Shown here piece by piece: positions 20,557 through 31,660 of a DNA stretch of 64,000 nt. How positions within the stretch are numbered: position 1 is the stretch's first letter; the number at the start of each line of letters is the position of its first letter. Source of the DNA: Beaufortia kweichowensis (Eukaryota > Chordata > Actinopteri > Cypriniformes > Gastromyzontidae). The DNA lies in contig CM032801.1 of assembly GCA_019155185.1 (NCBI GenBank), forward strand, positions 18,313,014 through 18,377,013, written 5' to 3'. Below the pieces are notes generated by a model. The model was not told the DNA's origin. It did no database searches and saw only the letters and a program-made list of their open reading frames with translations. Position numbers and translations under genes: made by a program.

Positions 20557-22466
20557 CTATAACTCGACTAGATCGACTAGACTTTTAAACAGTTCGAGTG
20601 TGTCTGAGTCCCGGACTTTACTGGGAAGGTCATTCCATAGTTTTGGTGCTAAGTAGGAGAAGGATCTTCCACCTTTAGATTTTTTTGATATTCTTGGAAC
20701 TATTAACAGCCCGCCATTTTGTGAACGCAATGTCCGTGATGGATTGTATGCTGATAGTAGTTCATGGAGGTATAAAGGTGCTAGTCCGTTTAGGGCTTTG
20801 TATGTTAGTAACAATATTTTGAAATGTATGCGATACTTTACAGGTAGCCAGTGCAGTGTTGCTAGGAGTGGACTTATGTGGTCATACTTTTTTGATCTAG
20901 TGAGAACTCTAGCAACTGCATTTTGAACCAGCTGAAGCTTATTTATTTGCTTTGCATGACACCCCCCCAGTAATGAATTACAGTAGTCGATTCTGGAGGT
21001 CATAAATGCGTGGATTAGCTTCTCTATATCTGAGACAGACAGCATGTGTCGCATCTTTGAAATATTTCTAAGGTGAAAAAATGCAGTTCAGCATACATTG
21101 GAAATGTGACCATCGAAAGACAGGTTCTTATCTAGAATCACACCTAGGTTCTTGACTGCGGAAGAAGGGACAATGGTGCAGCCTTCTATAGAGATGTTGT
21201 GGACTATCGTGTCGTGTTTGGAGCTATTGGGTTCAATAATCAGAACCTCTGTCTTGTTGGAGTTAAGTAGAAGGAAGTTGTTTGCCATCCATATTCTAAT
21301 ATCGTTGATACAGTCTATTAACTTAGAAAAACAGTGGGTTTTGTCAGGTTCTGAGGAAATATAAAGCTGGGTATCGTCAGCGTAACAGTGGAAGTTGATG
21401 TCATGTTTCTTAATAATATCTCCGAGGGGAAGCATATATAGTCGCTGTAAGACAATGGGACCAAGAACTGATCCCTGTGGTACACGCCGTATTTTACCTG
21501 AGGAGTAATAAGATTTTTCCTCGTTAGCATAGACAAAGTGGTAGCGATCAGTTAAATAAGATTTGATCCAGGCTAAGGCTTGACCATTTATGCCAACAAG
21601 GTTTTCCAGTCTATCGAGTAAGATTGTATGATCTATTGTATCAAAAGCTGCACTGAGGTCGAGTAATATAAGAAGAGAGGTTTCACCGCGATCTGATGCT
21701 AGAAGGAGGTCATTTGTCACTCTGAGCATGGCTGTTTCTGTGCTGTGATGGGGCCTGAATCCTGATTGAAATTTTTCATAGATGCTATTTTTTCATTAGG
21801 AATGTCTGTAGTTGTTTGGACACAACCTTTTCCAGTATTTTTGATAAGAAGGGGAGATTAGAGATTGGTCTAAAGTTGGTTAGGTCTCCCTGGTCGAGAT
21901 TATGTTTTTTTAATGAGAGGCCTAATAACTGCCATTTTAAAGGCTGCTGGAACATAGCCTAATTCTAAGGATGAATTAATAATATTGAGCACTGGTTCCG
22001 AAACTGCAGGAAAAACTTCTTTTAGTAGTTTTGTGGGGACGGGATCTAATATACAGGATGATGATTTTGATGAATTTATTATTTTTGTGAGTTCATCTAT
22101 TTTAATAGCATTGAATGATTCTAGTTGTACTATTGGCATGAAGCGGGACGGGATACTATGAGATATAGAGGTGGCTGGCTGTGTAGATGCAATATTGTCC
22201 CTAATCTGCTCGGTTTTATTATCAAAAAATTTCATAAAGGTGTTACTATCGTGCTGTAGTTTAGCATCTTTTTCTGTAAATGATTTGTTTTCAGTCAGTT
22301 TTGCGACTGTGTTAAAAAGAAATCGCGGGTTATTTTGATTTTCTGTGATCAGCTTGCTGAAATAGGACGATTTGGTGTTTTTTAGAGCCTGTTTGTACTT
22401 GTTAGAGCTCTCTTTCCATGCATCGCGCCATACTTCTAGGTTCGTAGTCCTCCATCTACGTTCCAT
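20557..22466 (-). pseudogene. L2 LINE reverse transcriptase
   Basis: Segments in order: N-terminal part 22466-21900 (ending VPAAFKMAVIRPLIKK), palm and catalytic part 21729-21088 (LLDLSAAFDTIDHTILLDRL, PQGSVLGP, HCYADDTQLYIS, VKNLGVILD), and C-terminal part 21054-20557 (RIDYCNSLLGG, HISPLLATLHWLPV). The catalytic YADD is intact. Frame changes at about 21735-21900 and 21060-21090 break the protein into three pieces. Confidence 0.9.
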
Positions 22467-22643
22467 TTTTCTAGTTGCTTTTTTTAGGGCTGCGGTGTGG
22501 TTATTATACCACGGTGCTGGCGTTCTATCTTTTATTCTTTTTAATCTAATAGGTGCGACAACTTCTAACGTACCTGAAAAGGCTTTATTTAATGTTTCTG
22601 TTACAGTGTCAAGATCTTCATTTTTGTTGATTACATTAAGGGT

Positions 22644-23570
22644 TTAATATAGATTTGGAAGATTGTTAATAAAACTATCTTTAGTGGTAGAGATGATTGA
22701 TCTGCTTGATCTGAACCGAGGTGTGGGACGAGGGGGTTTATCTAAAAGTACAGTATAGGTTATGAGGCAGTGATCTGAAATAGCATCGCTCTGAGGTAAT
22801 ATTTCTATGTTGTTTATGTTTAGTCCAAAAGATAGAATTAGGTCTAGAGTGTGCTTACATTTATGTGTGGGACCTGACACCTTTTGGCTAACACCAAGCG
22901 AAGTCCAGGATATCCATAAAAGCTATATGCGTGGCGCATCTTTTGGATTATCAATGTGTATGTTAAAGTCACCAACGATTAGAGCTTTATCTACGGTGAC
23001 TACTAATTCTGACAGAAAATCAGCAAATTCGTTGAGGAAGTCTATATGATGACCCGGTGGTCTGTAAATGGTAGCCATTATGAAAGGCAAATGTTTGTTG
23101 CGACCGTTTGGAAGTGACATATTTAGCACCATTATTTCAAAGGAGTTAAATTTTCTAGATTTAAGATTAACACAGAATAGGTTGCTATAGATTGTAGCAA
23201 TACCGCCACCTCTACCTTTCAGACAAGGCTCGTGCTTATAGTAAAAGTCTTGTGGAGTAGATTCATTCAGACTGGTAAAATCATCTGTTTTAAGGCAAGT
23301 TTTTGTCAGGCACAGCGCATCTAGTTTGTGTTCTGTAATAATTTTGTTGACAATATATTCTTTGTTGGAAAGCAACCTGATGTTAAGCAGGCCGAAGTTT
23401 AGCCATTTAGTTGCATCTATTTGTAGATTGTTTTCTAGTTTAATATTAATTAGGTTTGTGTATTTTGGTTTAGAGTATGTTATATGTTTGTTTGTCCGGG
23501 AAACAGACACAGTCTCTATGTGTTGATATGTGGGTTGTAAAAACTCTATATGCTGTGATTTATGTGACAT
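22644..23570 (-). pseudogene. L2 LINE endonuclease domain
   Basis: Reads FGLLNIRLLSNKEYIVNKII, then LDALCLTKTCLK, the RGGGIA loop, MATIYRPPGHH, ALIVGDFNIHID, and at the end SDHCLITYTVLL. These are the endonuclease/phosphatase motifs of LINEs (catalytic Asp in GDFN, His in SDHC). Two changes stand out: the usual LTETW is LTKTC, which replaces the catalytic Glu with Lys, and the frame breaks at about 22900. So this nuclease copy should be dead. Confidence 0.85.
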
Positions 23571-23934
23571 GTCGAGGCAGCTTGCAGATGGATGGTTAAG
23601 CCGATTGGTCTGCTTCCTGACCTGGGCCCCGGATAGTCAGATTTTACTCTTAAGACTATTGTTCAAATTTCTAGAGAGGACAGCAGCTCCTCCCAGGAGG
23701 GTGGAGGCCGTCTCTCTCTCTTTAACAGGAATCAGGTCTCCTCAGAAATATTTCCAGTTGTCTATATAGCCTATATTGTTTTCCTCGGCACCACTTAGAC
23801 ATCCAGCCATGCAGTGACAGTAGTCTACTGTAGGTCTCATCACCCGATGTAAGCGGGTAGGAGACCAGAGCATATTACGGTGTCTGACAAAAGTTTTGCA
23901 ACTTCACACATTTCTCTTAATATTATATTTAGTG

Positions 23935-24220
23935 ATCTATGTCTATTACAAGTCTATTACAGAATAGACTTGGATCTTAAAAGTGTTAGATCAGTTGACA
24001 GCATCTCAAGGAGGTGTTTGTGCTATGGTAGGAGATGTTTCTTGTACTTATATTCCAGAAAGCGATGAGGATGGACATCTGATTGATCAAGGAATCGGAA
24101 ACATCACCAAGGCTGTTGCTGAAATGACAAGCACAGAATGAGAGGATAATGACTGGGACTGGAACCTTGAGATAAACGTATTATTAAAGAAAATTGAACA
24201 CTGGATGATGTTAATTGGTT
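23935..24220 (+). pseudogene. Endogenous retrovirus envelope (TM subunit) relic
   Basis: The plus strand contains a short stretch typical of gamma-type retroviral transmembrane envelope proteins: a heptad region reading LQNRLG, then TASQGGVCAMVGDVSC and YIPES. The normal C-X6-C-C motif is altered (the second of the paired cysteines position reads Ser-Cys). Several stops and frameshifts interrupt it and no surface subunit, gag or pol is adjacent. It is an old, non-functional fragment. Confidence 0.6.
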
Positions 24221-24519
24221 TTGTTATTGTAATTGTTTTGATTTGATTTTGCTTTGCTTATGTCCATGTAATATGATCTTGATAAAAAGTGCATTAAAAT
24301 CCTCAATTTCTGTTTTTATGAAAGGATATCACATACCTGGAAGTAGAACAGGACAATATTCTAGCCGTTTAGATATTTAATATTCTAAATTTGCATTAGT
24401 AATTAGCTGTGCCATTAAAGATAATCAATTGCAACCCCATAACATAAGTGGTCAGGGCCAACGCCCTAGCTGATGTCCAGATACTATATAACCTGTATGT
24501 GTAGGGGGAAATGAATTCT
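24221..24519. other. Spacer between env relic and Tc1 relic
   Basis: AT-rich, non-coding. The word AACCCCATAACATAAGTGG at 24434 may belong to the end of the retroviral fragment. Nothing else recognised. Confidence 0.3.
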
Positions 24520-24870
24520 CCATTGTATCAGAAGGTGCTTGAGGAACATGTGAGACCATCTGTCAAAAAAATAAAGCTGAAGCCATACTGGAGCAACATG
24601 ATAATGTTAAACATACCAGTATAAACATCCCAGTAAATCCACCAAAGTCTGGCTGAAAAGTTCTGGAATGGCCAAGTTAAAGACCAGATCTAAATGCTAT
24701 TGAGATCCTGTGGGGTGATTTAAACCAGAAGCTGAAAAGAATTCTGGCGTTGAGGAGGAAGAAAGGTTTCTGTTAATCGATGTCAGAAACTGATACAAGA
24801 AACATCTCATTGAGGTTATTTCAGCCAAAGGAGGAAACACTAGCTATTGGGTCATAGGGTGTTCGGGTTT
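24520..24870 (+). pseudogene. Tc1/mariner transposase C-terminal relic
   Basis: Translates in pieces as EWPSQVKDQI-NAIEILWGDL, i.e. a corrupted WPxxSPDLNPIExLW motif that precedes the last catalytic acidic residue of Tc1 transposases, then helical sequence to about 24800. Unrelated in position to the relic at 9669. Decayed. Confidence 0.6.
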
Positions 24871-25785
24871 CACAAGAATATTTTTATGGAAGAGTGAAAA
24901 CTAGAATCATTCCTTTTTATGAAATTCTCTCTGCAGTTTTACATTTTAATTTTAATAAATGATCCTGGTGTCACATTCAGAAGTGTAAGAACTATTTCTC
25001 CTGTGAGGAGCTATAATATAAGCAGTAGTGATTATTGCCGTACATTTTCCACAGCACGTCTACGGTCTGCTATTGGCTTTTCAAGCAGAGATGTGCAGCT
25101 GTTTTTTTTGTTCAAGCTTATAAACTTACTAGTTTCTAGCTATAACATGATATGAACCATTACAACGCACAGGAAAGCAATAGGAAGTGAATAAATGATT
25201 TTTATTGATCATTACACAGTTTGCTCAAAAGGGCTTTGAATCTGCTGAGCATACGCACATACCAATTAAATAATAACAAAGTGCATGCAGAAAATATGGT
25301 TTTGGGAGTTAGTAGTTATATAACAGCTGACATGTTTTACATTCATACATTTAACAGTTGAACAATTTTAAAATGAGGGAAAAACATTACAGTCAGATTA
25401 TTAAAAGCACAGACAACATGATAGAAAATGTCATAATGACTTTCCTTAAACTATACACACAGAAATCCCCATTTTAGGCATTTTACCTCTACAATACGTG
25501 TATACATCATGTATTAGTGGTTTCGATGGAAAATTATGGAAAATGAAAAGCTCATTAAAAATAGATGGCAAGTCAGTTAAAAGGACTTTATAGTAGTATT
25601 TCTTCAACTCGATCTAATAAGTAGATCATTCAAATACAGTAACAGCACAACTGTCCATGGAAACATTCAAACTACTAGAAAGAACATCTTTTTTTTTTTT
25701 TACCAGACCCACGTCGCCGTAACCTCTTGACTTTATACATGTGAAACGGCATCCAGGTAAGTTCAGAGCCGCTCATTCAGTGCTT
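24871..25785. other. Intergenic and probable 3' UTR of the HEATR5-type gene
   Basis: No coding domain recognised. The part from about 25190 to 25785 lies just downstream of the HEATR5 stop codon on minus and would be its 3' UTR; the minus strand has TTATTTCACTTC- and AATAAA-type words around 25185-25205 that could serve as polyadenylation signals. Confidence 0.35.
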
Positions 25786-26093
25786 CTAGAAGAAGCTGGT
25801 CTTGAGTTTGATGGTGGGCGTGGCCTGTACAGTCTGCTGGGCCTGTCTGGCTGTAGTCTTGGCTTTACTGTTGGCTTGTTCAGATCTGATGGCGCTCTCC
25901 AGGCGGGTCTTCAGCTCTGGTGCCGCCCCGATAACAGTCTTAAAAGCAGCTGGGTACAAAGGTCCAATGTGCATAAGGTTCTGAAGAGCAAACTCGTGCA
26001 GGCCCTTGGAGCTCGCCGAGGCTGAAGAAAAGGCCGCTTCATCCAGCAGGTATGAAACGAGGGTCGGGACCAGTAGAGCCAGTAACTGAACTC
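25786..26093 (-). CDS. HEATR5-family protein, last coding exon
   Basis: After acceptor CTTTCTCAAACAG the frame reads VQLLALLVPTLVSYLLDEAA, then LHEFALQNLMHIGPLYPAAF, KTVIGAAPELKTRLESAI and ends PTIKLKTSFF-stop. This is the conserved C-terminus of HEATR5A/HEATR5B, large HEAT-repeat proteins (yeast relative Laa1) that work with AP-1 adaptors and aftiphilin in clathrin traffic between trans-Golgi and endosomes. The exon is intact, and the codon split at the junction (A then GA) joins correctly with the exon at 26211. I cannot decide between the A and B paralogues. Confidence 0.75.
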
Positions 26094-26210
26094 CTGTTTG
26101 AGAAAGGAAGCTGGATGAGAAACCAGTCACTACATAAATGTAGAAAGTGTTTTTTTAGTACGCCTTTTCCCCAAAAAACTCTTTCTATAATCAACTTTAT
26201 GATGACTCAC

Positions 26211-26426
26211 TGTTTTGCTCCTCTCCCATGGCCACAAGGCTCTCCAACACTTTAACCCCTTCCTGCACGGCCTGAAGCTCGGCGGGTGCGGACTGATGCG
26301 CCTGTGTTCAACGGCCTTCAGCTTCTCCACCAGCACTGGCGCCAGCGTGTGGATGTACGGCACAGACAGACTGCGGCAGGAATGCTGGAAGACGGACAGC
26401 AGGAGCTGATAACAGCGAGCCTGAGT
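26211..26426 (-). CDS. HEATR5-family protein, penultimate coding exon, with frameshift
   Basis: Acceptor GTGATTGCAG, then TQARCYQLLLSVFQHSCRSL, SVPYIHTLAPVLVEKLKAVE, HRR; donor GTGAGTCATC. Near 26290 the frame slips: the downstream part reads APAELQAVQEGVKVLESLVA and MGEEQN only in the +1 frame. One base missing, or two extra, would explain it. Both splice sites are good, so this may be a sequencing error in a live gene or a young pseudogene or partial duplicate. No further HEATR5 exons are recognised to the right (26427-64000). Confidence 0.7.
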
Positions 26427-27891
26427 CTGCAATCACACACAGAACAATATATTATGACACACACAATGGAAAATAACACACAGACGTGGATTGCTCACGG
26501 TATTATAACATTGAAACAGTCACACGTCTTCTGCTTTACTGTAAATCACCCGAAGTAAACATCATTGTATTTTGTGTTTAGTCAATTGTGGATGTGTTTA
26601 ATTGCAGTAGACATGACCTTCTTGGCAATTCCTTCAGCACTTGTCATAGACAAATGTAATTAGTTTTTATTTCACACATGCTTCACCATCATATACTCCA
26701 CGGTAGCGAACCATCAGATTTTTCAGCAGTACTGAAACAGATTAATTAGGTTTTCATCACTATCTAAAACCAGTACTTAACTGGGATGGAATAAGACGTT
26801 CCAACCTAGCCAGAGATAAAACATTACCACGAGTGTGAGACCAGGTGTATTGTCTAATATTACCATTAAAGCGTCTCCTTCATTTGCCTTAATAATTTGA
26901 GAAAGTCTCTTACGAGATGGTTCATGAGGCTCAGCGTGATTCTGAGGTAATCACACGAGGAGAGACGTCAACGCCCACGAACAACAGAGCTCCAAACCCA
27001 AACAAATCACCCAGATTCATGGTCAGATTGATTTGTTTTACAGCACGTTTGGACAATAATGTACTGCACACGTGAGGATGTGCTTTATTGTGAGAGGAAC
27101 TGCACCCAGCGAAGATTATTATACCTGACCAGAAAGTATTCTTCCTTTCATTTTGATCAAAACCATATCTTAACCTTATCTAATCATAGATTTTGCAGGA
27201 CTGAAAAGCATTTGTATAAACACAACAAAAAATATGTTTACTTTAGTTAAACCATGATTCATTTTAGTTGTCATGTTGTTTTATATAAATCTGATTCCAT
27301 AAATATGTATATGTGCCTGTAAAGGTTAAAGTTGTTTTTGTTATGAACGCTCATTGTTAGTATTAGTGGTGTGTAATAATTACAGACAGTATTGTGTATT
27401 TTTTTTGCCCATAAGTTCTGCATGTAGTCTACTGGTACACAATATATGCTTAACAATTCTTTACAATTATCCTTTATGATTATGGATCTGCATCAGTGGA
27501 TCAGCGTGTTTTACAAAGCATGTTCACTTCTTCAGTAACAGAGAAACTGTTTTAAAAATGACACAAACATGTAACTGTGAGCTCAAAAACACTCATTATT
27601 TATATTTAGATGAATGTGCACTATTGTGTGAATAAACTACAAATAAAACATTTCATCTTTAAATCTCTTCACATTTTTCCTTCAGTCTCCATCACATCAT
27701 TTCTCTTTGATAGGTCCGTTAGGGGTTTTGGGTCTTTGTCTCTCAGGTGTGAAACATATTAATATTCATGACCATTGACACTCCCTCACATATGACCTTT
27801 ACACAACAAAAAGTCTCTTACAAAAGTAAAATCATTATATTGTTTCAGGTGAATAAGTGGGCAGAATGGTTTTCATGTGGTGTTTTTGTCC
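26427..27891. other. Intron or intergenic sequence; no gene recognised
   Basis: Non-coding by eye. A splice-like stretch on minus near 26905-26950 (ACCTCAG and CTCGTAAG spaced 29 bp apart) has no recognisable product. The rest is AT-rich with no clear repeat family. Confidence 0.4.
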
Positions 27892-28379
27892 TTATTTCAA
27901 TGACTTAAAAATTTTATTCTTTTTACCAACCAAACATAAACAAGGTTTTCTCATGATCACAAGTGTGCACAGACATGTTGCTTGTATATTATTGTAGCTC
28001 AGTTTGTGATGTGTGACTTTAACCATTAATGTGTCCAGAGGGTTAATAAACAACATTCTTTCAACTCCTGAATTAGGAGCATACCCACAAATAAAAACAA
28101 CAACATGATTTTCAAATAAAGCTCTAACCTTTAAAAGTCTGCCCTTTATAATTTCATCAGCATCATAAGACACTGGTATGAAACTTTTTGAAAATAAAAC
28201 AGCTACTCCTCCACTAACAGCAGTATTATGACTTAAAATAGAGATTCCTTCCCATTCTGTAGCATTTTTAAAGTCACTATGAGTTTCTTGAAGAAAAACA
28301 ACATCTCATATAGTGTTCCTCGTTTTCTTACATCTCTTGCCCCATTTACATTCACAGAGGCAATACTGACTTCACCCAT
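27892..28379 (-). pseudogene. Tx1/L1-type LINE ORF2, endonuclease N-terminal part
   Basis: Starts at an ATG at 28379 with MGEVSIASVNVNGARDVRKR, the endonuclease start of Tx1-group LINEs. The frame then continues in a second register through HSDFKNATEWEGISILSHNT, SGGVAVLFSKSFIPVSYDAD and FICGYAPNSGVERMLF. The similarity ends soon after, at about 28010, so the rest of the nuclease and all of the RT are missing from this copy. Confidence 0.75.
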
Positions 28380-28421
28380 CAAGAAAAAAGCAATACAAAG
28401 AAACCAGTGAACATCATGAAA

Positions 28422-29842
28422 TTAGTGTTTCTCTCCATCATCACTGCCTACTTCAGTATTAAGTTTTCTCACTAATTTCTTTAATCTATAAATTTCTTTA
28501 TCAGTAAAAAGACCTTCAGTCATCAAAGACTTTGGCTGCATCCGAAATCGCGTACTGTGACAGTACGTACTGAATTAGAAGTAGTGCCTACTTATCAACC
28601 GTCAAACCAGTTCTATATAGTATGCGCTGATACCTGCAATGTTTTCCAACAATCTTGCCGTTTCCACCGTCGTTTAATTTAGCAGTTCAAAAGCGAGGCG
28701 TCGGTCACTACTTCGCAGATCACTTTATAAACTGCTTGTAAACCATGTACTAAATAAAGTAAGTATCTTCATCTATTTGACCAGTAAAACTGACCTCATA
28801 ATAAAAACACTTAAAAATAGCCGCGTCGCCGCTTTCCGCCATTTTCTAAAATAACGTAGCCTCCGTCTTCTTCTCTGGCTGACTCAGCTCCCGGGGCTCA
28901 TGGGATAGAAAAGTGTCCATCGAATGAGCGGCTTCAAAATCTATCCGGAAGTAGTAGACCATCCGGGTACTTTTTCGGGCCTACTGTTTTTGAATACTAT
29001 GAATTCGGGACATACTACTCACTCGGCGTACTGATTCGCTAACTATATAGTATGGCAGTACGTGATTTCGGACGCAGCCTTAATGTTTTCAATAAATTGC
29101 CTAAGATCAGGAAAATATTTGTTCACACGTACCCCTCTTTTATTTTTTGTAGACTTAAGAAAAAGTTTTAAATCATAGCTCGCGACTTCGCATAATCACC
29201 CCGCGCAGAGAAGCGACACTTCGAGTCTGATTCACTGCTACATTTTGTTCAGTAACTGGCCCTTCTTTTTTCTGGACAATCACGAACTAAATGCCCTACA
29301 TTACCACATCCAAAACATTTTAATTTCCATGTTGTGGCAAATACAACATAGTCAAAGTTATCAATGTTGAATTTAAATGTAAGATCCAATTCAACATCAT
29401 CATTTACAATCATGTATGAGCAAAGCGTCTGAATGAACAGACATGTTTTAGCAAAGGGGAATCACTTCAATTGGAATTTTCTTAAACCGAGAAACCAACC
29501 TCTGAATCGTCTTTGATAAAAGGAGGAACGATACACAGCGTCACTTTTGGAAAGCATCGACAGAGGTAAAACAGGTGTAAACAAACCATCAATAGTAATT
29601 CCTTGGACAACTAAATCATTTGCTTTGTCTACAGTGTCTACAAATACAACAGTTGCTGATAGAATAGATTCATGACCCACAACTTCACCTATGGCCAGAC
29701 AACACTCCTCTACCACACTTACTGCGGGCCGCCACCTTAACTTTCGCGTAACACCGTAAGTGTACTCAAAACCTCCTGCGCCTCCCTGAACAGGAGCGTG
29801 GCCGATTTTCTTGCTTACCGACAAAACTGTTATTAGCAACAA
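28422..29842 (-). pseudogene. Tx1/L1-type LINE ORF1 (CCHC zinc-knuckle protein), split by a MITE
   Basis: Reading minus from 29842: an RRM-like region (VVEECCLAIGEVVGHESILS, VVFVDTVDKANDLVVQGITI), then around 29460-29280 a nucleic-acid-binding zinc knuckle CFGCGNVGHLVRDC, and a C-terminal tail VNKYFPDLRQFIENIK interrupted by the 28534-29079 element and resuming SLMTEGLFTDKEIYRLKKLV to a stop at 28422. ORF1 proteins of this group coat the element's RNA. Frameshifts are present near 29460 and elsewhere. The ORF2 start lies 43 bp past the ORF1 stop. Confidence 0.8.
28534..29079. mobile_element. MITE with GGCTGC(A/G)TCCGAAATC terminal inverted repeats
   Basis: Left end GGCTGCATCCGAAATCGCGT, right end on minus GGCTGCGTCCGAAATCACGT; homology of the ends continues for over 30 bp (GTACT, TATAGTA words). 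A 2-bp TT duplication is possible (28532-28533 and 29080-29081). 546 bp, no coding capacity. Its insertion cleanly splits ORF1 of the LINE. The family resembles ISL2EU-like or other TIR MITEs seen in fish; exact superfamily uncertain. Confidence 0.8.
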
Positions 29843-29924
29843 ACAAAGCCCAAAACATTAAAAGTGATAGAAATAGAAAAAGATTGAGAAAGTGAGAGCA
29901 CACCAACTACACGCAAGAAAACAC

Positions 29925-31660
29925 TCGCGCAGACTCACCTCAGGACCCACCGACCTTTTCGCTCAGACTCACGCACACCTCTCGCTTTTCGCCTCGGGCC
30001 CCGCCCTTTTCGCCTCAGACCCACCGCTTCACAGACCTCACTTTTCGCCTCAGACCCACCGCACTTCAGCTCAGACCTCACCGCGCTTGCTCAGACTCAC
30101 AGCACACTCTCCGCACTCGCCTCAGACTCACCGCACACTCTCCGCTTTTCGCCTCAGACCCACGGCTACCACTCTCCGCTTTTCGCTCAGACCCACTGCA
30201 CTCGCTCAGACCACCGCACTCACTCAGACTCACCACACTCTCCTCCACTTCACCTCAGACTCACACGCACACTCTCCGTCACTCCTCAGACTCACTGCAC
30301 TTTCGCCTCAGACCCACTTTTCGCTCAGACCACTGCACTCGCTCAGACCCACGCACTCCACTCACTCAGACTCACTACACACTCTCCGCGACTCACCTCA
30401 GACTCACACTTTTTACTCTCCTTGCATTGCCAGACTCACTGCACTTGCGCCTCCAGACCCGCTTTTCGCTCCAGACCCACTGCACTCGCTCAGACACCGC
30501 TGCTCACCTCAGACTCACGCACACTCTCCGCTTTTCGCTCCAGACTCACTGCACTGAAAGCCTCAGACCCACTTTTCGCTCAGACTCACCGCACACTCTC
30601 CGCACTCGCTCAGACCCACTGCACTCGCCTCAGACCCACTGCACTCGCTCAGACTCACGCACAGACTCTTCCGCACTCGCCAGACCCACTGCACTGCATC
30701 AGACTCACCTAAGACACTTCAACACTTTTCGCCTCAGACCCACTGCACTCGCTCAGACTCACTGCACACTCTCCGCACTCGCCTCAGACCCACTGCACAC
30801 TCTCCGTACTCGCTCAGACCCACTGCACTCGCTCAGACTCACCACACACTCACCTTTTTCGCCTCAGACCCACCCGCTTTTCGCTCAGACTCCACTGCAC
30901 ACTCTCCCTTTTCGCCTCAGACCCACTGCACACTCTCGCTCAGCTCAGACCCGCACTGGCTCAGACTCACCGCACACTCTCTGCACTCGCCTCAGACTTC
31001 ACCGCGCACTTTTCGCCTCAGACCCAGACACTCTCCGCTCTCACTCCAGACCCACTGCACTCGGCTCAGACTCGCCCCACACTCTCCGCTTTTCGCCTCA
31101 GACCCACCCGCTGCACTCTCCGCTTTTCGACTCAGACCACGCACTCTCACGCTTTCACGCCAGACCCACCGCTTTTCGCTCAGACCCACCGCTTTTCGCT
31201 CAGACCCACCTTTTCGCTCCAGACCCACCGCACTGCGCTCAGACTTTGCATCTGTCAGACCCACTGCACTCGCTCAGACTTACGCTTTTCGCTCAGACCC
31301 ACTGCACCGCTCAGACCCACCGCTTTTCGCCCCTCAGACCCACCGCACACTTCTCCTTTTCGCTCAGACCCACGCTTTACTTCTCCGCTTTTTCGCTCAG
31401 ACCCACGCGCACAAAGCTCAGACCCACTGCAGCCAGACTTACCTTTTCGCTCAGACTGCACTGCACTTTCGCTCAGACCCACCTCTTCAGCTCAGACTCA
31501 CTGCACACTCCTCCTTTTTCGCTTCAGGACTCACCGCCTCTCCTCCTTTTCGGCTCAGACCCACACGCACACTCTCCGCTTTTCGCTCCGGACCACCGCT
31601 TACACTCTCCGCACTTTCAAGACCCGGGACCGCACTCTTTCCGCTTTCGCTCAGACCCAT
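29925..31660. repeat. GC-rich tandem array of CTCAGACCCACYGCACT / TTTTCGCCTCAGACCC units
   Basis: About 1.7 kb of short units built from CGCTCAGACCCACTGCACT, CTCAGACTCACCGCACACTC and TCCGCTTTTCGCC in changing order. Units are roughly 20-50 bp and CpG-bearing. The array starts about 80 bp upstream of the Tx1 LINE ORF1, so it occupies the position of that element's 5' UTR. Long open frames across it (SDSPHTL, RPTALAQTH) come from the repeat and have no domain content. Frequent single-base indels suggest either fast decay or consensus errors. Confidence 0.85.

Larger units (their letters stand above)
20341..23900 (-). mobile_element. Near full-length L2-clade LINE (second family)
   Basis: In minus orientation, from high to low coordinate: an ORF1 esterase-like remnant (23600-23900), an AP-type endonuclease (23570-22644), reverse transcriptase (22466-20557), and the 3' tail with AATAAAATTGAATTGAATTG. 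Order and content match L2-clade non-LTR retrotransposons, which reverse-transcribe their own RNA at a nicked chromosomal target. Several frameshifts and a short 3' UTR deletion make it inactive. Partial relatives lie at 54122-55430 (minus) and 61240-63143 (plus). Confidence 0.88.

Noticed and set aside
26905..26950. Possible extra HEATR5 exon on minus (ACCTCAG ... CTCGTAAG)
   Set aside because: Only 29 bp, and the translation (ITLSLMNHL) matches nothing in HEATR5 that I recognise.
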